40,232 nt of DNA from Tieghemiomyces parasiticus (Eukaryota; Kickxellomycota; Dimargaritomycetes; Dimargaritales; Dimargaritaceae), in contig JANBPT010000372.1 of the NCBI GenBank assembly GCA_027575765.1, positions 1-40,232 of the forward strand, in the 5' to 3' direction. Position numbers and translations under genes: made by a program. Below, in pieces: positions 22,577 through 31,237 of this stretch (its first letter is position 1; each line of letters starts with the position of its first letter). Below the pieces are notes generated by a model, which had not been told where the DNA came from, did no database searches, and worked only from the letters and a program-made list of their open reading frames with translations.

Positions 22577-24804
22577 TTGTGGAGTATCGGGTTGGCTTTA
22601 TCTTTTGTCGTCAACTTGACGGGCTCATTATCCAGTAAACAGTGAAGATACTTTGTTTACTTATGTCGATGCTAGCTGCTGATGTTGAGGCGATGTCAGC
22701 AGAGACGCTGGATTAACCGCGCGTGGTCTGGCTCAACTTGAGCAAATGCCATCTGCCGGACCGGATGATACAGTTACCCTGCCAGCCGTGAACGTGATAA
22801 GGTTAGATTATACCCAGCCAATGCCGTGTTCAGCTGGTGTAGACAATACGACAATGGCATCGGCACCCCAGACCAGATGCGGAAGGTCAGTACTCCTGGC
22901 TCTCCCGTCTCCAATTTATGTCAAGCCCGGATAGCAGATTTTGATACCGATTTTGACTGCGGTGTACGATTAAAAGGAAAGTGTGCAATTTGATTAAAGT
23001 CGGCGGTGTAACACACCATTGTTTAAAACACTCGTAGCCGATACAGCCCTCTATACAGGGAGCTGAATGAATTACTGGTCTCAATCTAGACTTCACCGCT
23101 TGGCTATTGTGGGCGGTAGCTGCCCTTCATTTAACAATACTGCTCCACGCCTCACCCAGACCATTATGTGAAGCTCTATTAGCGCCGCCAATCCGTATCC
23201 TTCCTAAAACCGCTCATGCCTTCACTTCCCCGTGTGGGTAGGGCATCGGATATAATCATAACGTCGACCGTCAGATGAGAAGGATCTCCTTACGGCGAAA
23301 TTTTATACCTCCTTCTCACCCCTCGTTCCAATGATGGTCGGTACCCACCCATGCTAACTAGTCAACCAAAGTTACAATCGGCTGCCGACTGTACTTTCCT
23401 TGTGTGTGTTGTTCACTCCCTTCGTATCGATAGTCCTAGCCCCACATTGTTTTCCTGATTCTTCAACTAGCTGATTCATCTCAGCGTTGCCTCACCTCGC
23501 GCCTCGGTCACTCAATAAATTCACTCATCACCTGGGTAAACGACGTCAAGTACCGAAATAACCTAGTCCTTGCAATCCTTTATTGCATCATAACGGCCAT
23601 CGGCGCCCTATTTTTCATCGCCGGTGATTCTATTTCTGGATCTGCTCAGTGTGACACTTGCCGGGTTTCAGGATCGGTTGCGTGCCTGCTACAACAAAGA
23701 ACCTGGATTTGACACCGTCGCTATTTTATGGGGTTCGTATGGCATAAGCTTACCAAGTTTCCCGGCAGGCTACTGCGCCTCTTAGTGTGTCACTTTGTAA
23801 GCTGATGGACCAGCTACTACCGATGTAATGAAAAAGAATACTGGACGATGACGGAAATTGCTCGGCGGCCAGTGACAGTGTCTGCTGGTAAGCGGAGGGC
23901 CACCGCAATCTTCCTCAAGTGACTTCTTGCGCTCTGTGATATCAGCCCTACCTCGACCTTGAATAAGGGATGTTGATATTTATTGCGCCACAGTGTACCA
24001 AAGTGTTCAGTGAGGGTTAAGGTTGTATATTCTAGGTATTTCCCTCGGCCATCTTCCCGTACTTACACCTGCATTATTTACGACATGCGGCCATGCTCAT
24101 CGTGGCGCGGAGGTGGATTTTGGGGGGCTAAGCGATGTGCCGATTCCTCAGCAGTCGATACCTATAGTGGATAAGGCCGAACAGGTTGACAACCTCGGCC
24201 TCCATTATCATCACCTCTCAGTTATACATTGTCCTAGCCTCCACTGTTGGGTTCTCCAAAATACTTCCTCCTAGACAGGCCCTCCGACTCGGTCTGCCAA
24301 ATGGTTTTGCCGCTGTCAAGTTCGTGATCGGGGAGGGGGGCAAGGATCTACATCACAGCTACGCTGCCCTGCTTCATTAAGCCAGCGGCCATAGCCATAA
24401 TAGGCAGCCACTTTAGTATGCTTACTGAGTGCCATCAGATCACCTGCAACCTAATGATCTGGTCAACCGTTGTTAGCATGATAGCAAGCATTGCCGCCCT
24501 TAGTTGTTTTGGTCTATCTGCCACCCGTGCTGTTGCTGGTAGCACCCGCGTGACTAGCCTCTTCCTATCTCACGCCTCAGCTGTAGACAGCCAGTCTAAT
24601 CCCCAATTGATAATACCTCCAGGCCCTCCGGCATTTCAGATTCGTCATCATATAGGGCACTTTTTTCTGTACAACGGCTTCGTTACACCATCCGGTACGT
24701 CGAGCTTGGCCTGTGGATGATAGCTCTGTTGTCAAAGCTAGACCAACCAACCATAGTATAAGTATTGATATTTAATAGTGAGATAACATTAAAAGAGAGT
24801 AGGT
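22577..24804. other. About 2.2 kb without an assigned gene
   Basis: This lies between the 3' ends of ARPC3 (+) and URI1 (-). It is more AT-rich than the coding DNA. Several plus-strand open stretches with membrane-like composition occur at 23440-23712, 24186-24380 and 24418-24720, in different frames. They might be exons or remnants of a membrane protein, but no family is recognisable and no consistent splice chain could be built. Confidence 0.35.
23440..23712 (+). other. Protein-like open stretch with a membrane segment
   Basis: The frame is open for 90 codons but contains no ATG. A possible acceptor (CATCTCAG) lies at 23477-23484. The translation includes ITWVNDVKYRNNLVL followed by a roughly 20-residue hydrophobic segment (LAILYCIITAIGALFFIAG), then a Cys-containing tail. 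It could be an internal exon or a relic of a membrane protein. No donor or partner exon is convincing. Confidence 0.15.
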
Positions 24805-26728
24805 TTAAGTGCCTCCTGCCATTCGGGCCGCTTTGAAGCGTGAGACGCGCTTGGGTTTTTCCTTGGGGTCCTGTAGTTGTGAGAAATGCGTGTGCGTATA
24901 TATATATATATGTGAGTGGGTAGGTGAGAGTAGGGAACATTAATATGACGTGTGGGAGTTTTGGACCAATAAAGTGGGATGATTAGCCATGTATGTAAAG
25001 CACTAGGCGAACGGCGCGCCCTACACTATTGAGATCTGGCCAACCCACCTGGCCATTCACCGGCTACACTCCTCCCTTCATCCAACTTACCTGGTTCGCC
25101 GGACTCTCGTCAGCAGCTGCAGCAGCTGCCACGGCCTGCTTACTCTTATCTGTAACGAAATGCCCGCGCTGGGCAGCTATAGCCTGCCGACGCTGGTTAT
25201 ACATATGGGATACTTCGCGCATGAGAAATTCCTGTTCCAACTCTTCGTCCTCGCTGCCATCCGCACCCGTTTCGGGGTCTGACATGCTAATAGGTTGCTT
25301 CTCCACCACCTTCTCACGGACTCCACCAACCGTGCGGGTGCGCGATTTAGCCGAGGCGGGGAGTTTCGGGGTGGCGGCAGGGGAGGCGGAAGTGGGGGTA
25401 TCATCGATGGTGGCGGGTACCAATTGCTTAAGCGGCGCACTGATGATGCCCCGGCCGCTGCGGATACGCTCCATGAGGTCGGCAGTGGTTTCAATGACCT
25501 TGGGTGCGGTGGTTGGTGCAGGGCTGCTGGCCCCGCCGCCACGATGCTCCGGTGGGGCCGGGACGGATTGATTGACTCCATTAGCCGCAACTGTCCTTGA
25601 CGAGGAGGAGGGGGGTCCCACGGTCGATGAGGTTTCACTGCTACCGGCGCCGTCCCGACCGCCCGGCGGCAGCATGACAATACGGGCATTAGGCCGGTGA
25701 CGGAAGGTCAGTTCAGGGGGCGGGGAGGGCTGTCGGTCATCCACAATAATTTGGTTACGGGACACGTCGAAGCTCACGTTCTTCTTGGTGAGCGGTGGTG
25801 GGGTCATGGGTGACTTGAGTGACGACCGCAGGGGCCGCAGTTGATTCGGGGAGGGCCCGGGAGAATTCGACGGGCTGGGATCCTGAGTATGGGTGAGGAC
25901 CGTGGGCGCTATTAGCCTTTCGGTCAGGTTTAAGTCGGCGATGGCCTGATCCAAGGATTGCAGCTCGGATCCGGCCCCGTCGAGGTATTCTGGTGGGGTC
26001 GGGGTCTGAAGCGGGGCTATGGCGGAGTGATCCGCGTCTGACTGGCCGTCAGCTGCTTCCGCTTCCGCTGCCTCCTCGGCCTCCAAGATCCGCAGCCGCT
26101 CGAGGAGGTCGCGCTCTTCCGCCTCCCGACGTTCAAAGGATCGTTCCTGGACCCGGTCACGCACGGGGACAGGTGCGACCAGCTCGGAGGTAGCGGTGGT
26201 GCGGCTGGCCGCCGAGCCAATGTTGCTTGCGGCGGACACTCCCACGGGGGCCCCGGTAACCGGATCCACCTCCCCTTCGGCCACATGCTCGACGATATCC
26301 ACGATCGGTTCCCCATCCTCATTAACCCGATCCGTCTTGAGCACATCGAGTGCGCTAGCCACCCCGAGTCGGCCCGTCATGAGTTCCAGCTCGGCCCGCA
26401 GGTCGCTTAGCTTCTTCGCAATGTACTCGATGCGCCGCTGGGCGATCCCCCGGGCGTCAAGGGCGGACTGCTCAACGAACCAGTTATCGCCCAGTAGAAC
26501 CGTCACCTCATTGGTGTGCACAATCTGGCCTGGCATAAAGGCCAGTGGTCCAAGTGGTACCTGCACATCGTAACTCCGCCGCTGCGGGAGGTCCTTGAGC
26601 TCCTGGGAGAGCGCTTCGTAATCCTCCAGGAATTGCTCGTACTGGCGGATGTTGCCTCGCTGCGCAGCGATCCGCTCCTGAATCGCGGACGCAAACCGGT
26701 CCAGATGAACAGGCTGTGGGGTATCCAT
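24805..26728 (-). CDS. BUD27: Unconventional prefoldin RPB5 interactor (URI/Bud27), two exons
   Basis: Exon 1 is 26728-25091 and exon 2 is 24870-24805, separated by a 220-bp intron with a GTAAGT donor. The product has 567 residues; human URI has 535. URI/Bud27 is a prefoldin-like scaffold that helps assemble RNA polymerases in the cytoplasm through Rpb5. Residues 8-120 form a prefoldin-alpha-type module: two long helices flank RRSYDVQVPLGPLAFMPGQI and the HTNEVTVLLGDNWFVE strand region. The middle is low-complexity. An acidic segment (DGSEDEELEQEFL) with a following helix lies near the C-terminus. Exon 2 encodes DPKEKPKRVSRFKAARMAGG, which matches the conserved C-terminal VSxFKAAR box of the family. 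Reading on without splicing would give a short non-conserved tail, so the spliced model is clearly better. Confidence 0.93.
24897..24911. repeat. (TA)n microsatellite in URI intron
   Basis: A 15-base perfect TA run lies within the 220-bp intron of the URI gene, about 26 bases upstream of its 3' splice site on the minus strand. Confidence 0.9.
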
Positions 26729-27276
26729 GGCCTTGCAGATTAAGGGACCGGGCCGAAAAGGTTATAAAGAGCGAATAGAGTAGGCAGGAGGAAATGCAAT
26801 TTGAGTGAGAGGAATGGGGAATGTGTGGGGTGGGGGGGCCAAAGCGGACTGGAGTTGTATGTAAATGGCTTGAGGAGTAAGGTGGTAGAGTAGGAATTAG
26901 GGTGTAGTGCGCCATGGGCAGATCCGTGAGGGGGAGGTAGCAGGAAGTCTTGAGGTTGGCCGACAGGTGTTGCACAGAGACCGATATGGGAACCGACTGA
27001 TAACCGGTGTTTTAGGGCCCGTGCGGAACACCGGGAAGTTGTAGGGGTTCCAAATTCTCACTTTATAGGGGTGATTTTGGGGGTGTCCTGGCATATGCTA
27101 GTGGTTCGCATAGTCGCCTTCATTTACGAGGTCTCGCCTAGATTCGAATCACAACAGTGAATGTAACGAAAAACAGCGGGATATCTGCGAAACAATTCAA
27201 TTTAATAACGTAATGAAATGACAGACAAAATACGAATTCAATTGACCCTTCTGGAAAAATGCAGCGGTCGGCAGCT
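26729..27276. other. Spacer between the Rpr2-like gene and URI
   Basis: Both neighbours are on the minus strand, so this 548 bp holds the 3' flank of the Rpr2-like gene and the promoter of URI. The URI-proximal part is C-rich on the coding strand. The sequence near 27141 contains GATTCGAATC, the core of a tRNA B box, but no tRNA fold surrounds it. Confidence 0.4.
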
Positions 27277-28491
27277 TTAAAGGGAGCCTAAAAAGTCCGA
27301 CAAGCTGCGCGATCCGGTTGGCTGCGCCGCGCCCTTCTTCTCAACCAGGATCCGTTCGAGATTCGACCGGGGCTTCGGTGCTAGCGGAGCGGCAGCCGGA
27401 GGAGGGTAGTAGAACCGAGCTGCAGGGTGAGTAGGGATGCGAGCATAAGGATGAGGATGGGCAACAATAGGGCCACGGTGATAGGACATGGCAGCGCGAG
27501 GGGCGCGGCCGGTGAAAGGTCCATGATTAGTAGGACCTGTGACGACCGGGATGGCCCTATTCACGGCGGCTGGGGCATTGTAACGGTTGAAGGTGGCGGC
27601 CGGGGCATTGTAACGGTTGAAGGTGGCGGCTGGGGCATTGTAACGGTTGAAGGCGGCGGCTGGGGCATTGTAACGGTTGAAGGCGGCGGCTGGGGCATTG
27701 TAACGGTTGGAGGTGGCGGCTGGGGCATTAGGACGGTTGGAGGTGGCGGCTGGGGCATTAGGACGGGTGAAGGCGGCGGCTGGATCAGTCGTCATGTACT
27801 GTGAAGTGGCAGGTGTTTCCACTACTCCCGGCCGAGTATCGCTCTCCACCATCCCTGGGACCTCAGTGGAGGCCAGCAGAGTGGGGGCCGCCGCCATAGC
27901 ACCCTCAGCTGTGCTTGGTATGGGCACCGACCAGTTAGCCTTGGATTCACGAAAGGCGCAGGGTACGGCGGTAGTAGTCGAGCACCGGAGGCACCGGTAG
28001 GTCACATATTTGCGAACGAGGTCGTGGGCATTCGATCTGGCGACCTTGGACATTTTGTACCGGATACGATGGTCCATGCCAAGCGTAGGACGCAACTGGT
28101 GCCGCTTGAAGTCCAGCAACTCTTGGGTCGTGACGGCCACCGTGCGGCCCGGGACGTGGCAGGGCTGTGCGAGTTGGCCCGGAGGCGAAGTACCGGCCTT
28201 TTTCGCGGGCACGGGTGTGCCAGACGCCGTCGGGCGACGGAGGCTCACTTTGGCCTGCGGCTTAATGTCTGTGGTACAGCTTACGTTGGGAATGAGCAGT
28301 GCCCCACAACCTTGGCAGTATTGCTCCTGGACTTTTCCGTTGAGCGTCAGAGGGATCTTGCTATACATCTCGATGGCCTTGTGGCTGTACAGCGCGGCTA
28401 ACGCCGGACACGTCTTGGCCATACTGTGGGCCAGCGCCCACAAATGATTTGTGCTGAGGACCGTGTCGGTGCTTTGGATGGTCTGCGACAT
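27277..28491 (-). CDS. RNase P/MRP Rpr2/Rpp21/Snm1-type protein with tandem-repeat insert
   Basis: The frame gives 404 residues from the ATG at 28489-28491; an in-frame upstream ATG would add 23 residues of poor quality. The N-terminal part resembles the Rpr2/Rpp21/Snm1 family of RNase P and RNase MRP protein subunits, which help process tRNA and rRNA precursors. A helical region (NHLWALAHSMAK to HKAIEMYSKIPLT) precedes a split zinc ribbon with C59/C62 (YCQGCG) and C167/C170 (YRCLRC). A basic linker of about 100 residues, probably including RHQLRPTLGMDHRIRYKMSK, separates the two cysteine pairs. Residues 238-307 are seven copies of a 10-residue repeat of the type NRYNAPAAAF. The tail is proline- and basic-rich. 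Which of Rpr2 or Snm1 it represents cannot be decided. The family call rests on cysteine spacing and the helix pattern. Confidence 0.7.
   Translation of the reverse strand: MSQTIQSTDTVLSTNHLWALAHSMAKTCPALAALYSHKAIEMYSKIPLTLNGKVQEQYCQGCGALLIPNVSCTTDIKPQAKVSLRRPTASGTPVPAKKAGTSPPGQLAQPCHVPGRTVAVTTQELLDFKRHQLRPTLGMDHRIRYKMSKVARSNAHDLVRKYVTYRCLRCSTTTAVPCAFRESKANWSVPIPSTAEGAMAAAPTLLASTEVPGMVESDTRPGVVETPATSQYMTTDPAAAFTRPNAPAATSNRPNAPAATSNRYNAPAAAFNRYNAPAAAFNRYNAPAATFNRYNAPAATFNRYNAPAAVNRAIPVVTGPTNHGPFTGRAPRAAMSYHRGPIVAHPHPYARIPTHPAARFYYPPPAAAPLAPKPRSNLERILVEKKGAAQPTGSRSLSDFLGSL
27571..27780. repeat. 30-bp minisatellite, seven copies, coding
   Basis: Seven head-to-tail 30-bp units start at 27571, 27601, 27631, 27661, 27691, 27721 and 27751. 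The core units differ by only a few bases (T/C and A/G changes), and the two units at the 27780 end differ most. The unit length is a multiple of three, so copy-number change keeps the reading frame of the Rpr2-like protein, adding or removing ten residues each time. Confidence 0.95.
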
Positions 28492-29253
28492 GGTGGGTGC
28501 CCGTCGAGAATAGTTTTCGGTTGACTGGGGTGAGTGAAGGGGTTGCCTGAAGTATCCCAACTAAATAAGGAAGACACGAATTCAAACAGGCTATAGGAGG
28601 GGGTGACGGGGGAACCGGAAGCCGTGGAACAGGTACCTCCAGTTGTACTAGAAGTGCCTCGATACACTAGGGGATGCCCAGGACGCTCCGGTTCGTTTTT
28701 TTAGCAACTACAAGCGGCCATCCAGCTGCTCTGGTCATGTCGCCCAACTCCCACATGTGTGTGGAAGGTAATTTATCACGTGAATTTGGCGACGGCCCAC
28801 CCACCAGCAAGACGTCAATTGAGCTAACCAGCAGTACTCAGTAAAACCAGCGCATTTGGCCAACAGACAGGTATAGTTGAATGTCTGTTCGACCTGGCTT
28901 TTCCAAACGTAAGACGTCACAGGACTCAAGGGTGCACATTCAGTTCTGGAAGCCAGAACTAGGCTTCCCTTTCCACATCACCCCCAAGAGCCTCTTGTTT
29001 GCACCCTCCCCCCCAGACGGCTTCACTCCATGGCCGTGATGGCAAAATACCTAATATTCCATTTAAGAATCCGCTTCATCTGCTGTGCCTGGATATAGCC
29101 TTTTCCTTGTCCATAGATTTAGGTATTTTCCGTCAACGCCTTTACCCTCACTGGAAAGTATTTTTAGCGGCCCACCCTCAGTCCTCGAGCTCATTCACAT
29201 CCCGTCACCCGGCCGAACAATTGCCTGGCCTGCAACCCCAACCGCCCTCCACC
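28492..29253. other. Divergent promoter region between the Rpr2-like and HMG-box genes
   Basis: This 762-bp region lies between two outward-facing starts. The last 250 bases before 29254 are pyrimidine-rich, consistent with a leader for the HMG-box gene. A T run lies at 28696-28701. No coding frame is supported. Confidence 0.4.
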
Positions 29254-30762
29254 ATGACCGTCCACGGGTCCGACGCTTCTGAGGAGCTCCGCAGAGAGGG
29301 TCCCATGTTGGCCGACGAAACTCGGGACATTAGAAAGGTAAGCTTCACTTCTGCCTGATACAAACAGGCCGTCGGAAACCCTTTCCACTGAGTCTGTTAA
29401 ACCTACTCCCCCCCCCCAGGAAGCTGCAGTGCCTCTGCATCTAGAAATTGGTCGGACCCTGTACATTGACATTATCATTTTGTTTCGTATTGGTACCATA
29501 TAGCGCCTCGAGTACTTAGAACGTGGTCTCCACGAGCGGCACCAAATTTTAGTGGATCGTGCGGAGCGTATAAGGTAAAGTGATATTGGGCATGGCTCGT
29601 CTGTTTACTTGGCACGGCCGCTATGACACTCATCCAACGTATAGCTAGGGCTGGCTTAGAGTATTATTATTTTTTTAGTTAACCGCGTAAAGGCGTCCTT
29701 TTTATTCACTACTAACACCGCGTACCCGTTCTGCTAACCCCCTCGGCATTCCGCACCCCCCTCCCTCCCCTCTTTTAGGTCATCGGGAGAGACGTTAGGA
29801 GTCGATGGCACTCCCATCGACCGCAAAGGGATCCTCAGGCTCCTAGCTCGAACTCCAACCCTCCAGAAAGCCGTCGACAACGACGACCTAGCCTACTTCC
29901 GGACAGGGCAGAAGCCAGGGGACACCCCACGGCCCTACATTACGGCTGAGGAAGTGGATGAACTTTTTAGCTCTGACGATGAGCTGGTATCAGGGACTGG
30001 CGTCGACCCCTCCGACCCTTTTCAACCACCGACGTCGGCTCAAAAGAAGTTGCAAGACGGATTAGATGCTCTTACGGCTACGGGCCAGGATGCCGAAGAA
30101 CCACCCCGAAAAAAGCGCCGCACTCGGCGGCCCAAGGACCCCAGCGCACCCAAAAAACCCCCGAATGCGTATTTCAGGTACCGCGACCAGGAACTGGTCC
30201 GCCTCAAGGCCCAGTACGGGAATGTCAGCGGAACAGCCATCACCCGTATGATTAGTGAACATTGGAGCTGTCTACCCGCGGAGGAGAAGCAGGTAAGTGA
30301 GTTTTTACTGTTATCCTTTTTTTTTTTGTGGTCGCGAATTGGCCTTGGTTTAAAGTTGGGGGGGGCAGGAATAGGCTCACACCCGAATTGTTTAGACTAC
30401 CAGTGTTAACTTCCAATCCGCTACCTCGGCCTCCAACCAAACACACTCATATATATATATATATATATATATATCCCTCTCTTCACCTCGACCACCCGTC
30501 ACGCCAGCCCTTCTACGATGCCTACAATCGAGAATATACCGAATATCGCTCCCTGGCGGCCGCTGGCCAGCTAGGTGGCGGTGGCGGGCCCTCTTCGCAA
30601 GCAGTTGCGGAGGGCGATATGGCCCACCCCAATTCCCAGGACAACGGCGCTACCGTGCCATCTCCACCCCCCGATGAGGAAGGCCATACCGAAGTTGTTG
30701 ATACTGAACATCCAGGTGAAGAGGAGGGGGAGTTGGCGTTAGATGATCAACACGAGGGGTAA
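29254..30762 (+). CDS. HMG-box protein resembling Nhp10, four exons
   Basis: Exons 29254-29337, 29504-29574, 29779-30292 and 30508-30762 give 307 residues, with introns of 166, 204 and 215 bp and matching phases. Exons 1 and 2 encode an acidic and charged helical N-terminus (RLEYLERGLHERHQILVDRA), possibly a coiled coil. Residues 161-171 are a basic cluster (PRKKRRTRRPK), likely nuclear-targeting and DNA-binding. One HMG box spans about 171-237, beginning KDPSAPKKPPNAYFRYRDQE and continuing ISEHWSCLPAEEKQPFYDAY. The box is split by intron 3. The C-terminal 65 residues are acidic (Glu, Asp), with a Gly run near 244. The arrangement resembles Nhp10/Nht1, the HMG subunit of the INO80 remodeller, but a generic HMGB role is equally possible. 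The STE50-like gene converges 475 bp away. Confidence 0.85.
30449..30474. repeat. (AT)13 microsatellite in HMG-gene intron 3
   Basis: Twenty-six bases of perfect AT alternation lie 33 bases upstream of the intron 3 acceptor (AG at 30506-30507), just before a pyrimidine-rich segment. Confidence 0.95.
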
Positions 30763-31237
30763 AAAAAAAATGCAGGGTGCCGGTATATCATTAGCCACAA
30801 TCACCGGCTTGTAGTTACGCCGTATCAGTCTGTACCTGTTTTGTAATAATGTATTGCGCCTGAAGACCCCATTCGGGTTCTTTTTTTTCTCTCTCTCTCT
30901 CTCTCTCTCTCCCCCACCCCCTCCTCTCCGATATATATTTCTTGTCTTAAAGTTCGAAAATCATCGCAAGTTGTACTAGTTTCACCAACGCACTACTGCC
31001 TACCAAAGTTTATTATCATTTATTTTCCCTCCCCCAACACAAATCGTGTACTCGCATCAGATGACCCTATTGTAGTTTTTGTCGCCCTAGCGGTCAAGGG
31101 GGGCGTGTAATGCAGTGGACTAGGAGAGATAACCGATATAGAGGTATAAATATATGGATGCAGCGTGCTAAACGAGGGATGTCGGTGTAGGGAAGGGAGA
31201 GTGGGGCGAGAAGGGCTTGCGAGTTCAATATGGGGTT
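30763..31237. other. Convergent 3' region of the HMG-box and STE50-like genes
   Basis: This 475-bp stretch holds both 3' flanks. It contains an A run just after the HMG stop (30763-30770), a (TC)n tract at 30888-30911 and TTTATT at 31018-31023, which reads AATAAA on the STE50 strand. No gene is supported. Confidence 0.5.
30888..30911. repeat. (TC)n microsatellite
   Basis: About 24 bases of alternating T and C follow an eight-base T run and precede a C-rich segment, in the intergenic space between convergent genes. Confidence 0.9.

Noticed and set aside
27135..27155. GATTCGAATC resembling a tRNA B box
   Set aside because: The surrounding bases do not pair as a T-arm or acceptor stem, and the core is a self-complementary decamer that can occur by chance.
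27427..27804. A 125-codon plus-strand frame with repeated GWGIVTVEGG-like units
   Set aside because: It is the antisense reading of the 30-bp minisatellite, which keeps several frames open because the unit is a multiple of three. The minus-strand frame continues into a recognisable domain.
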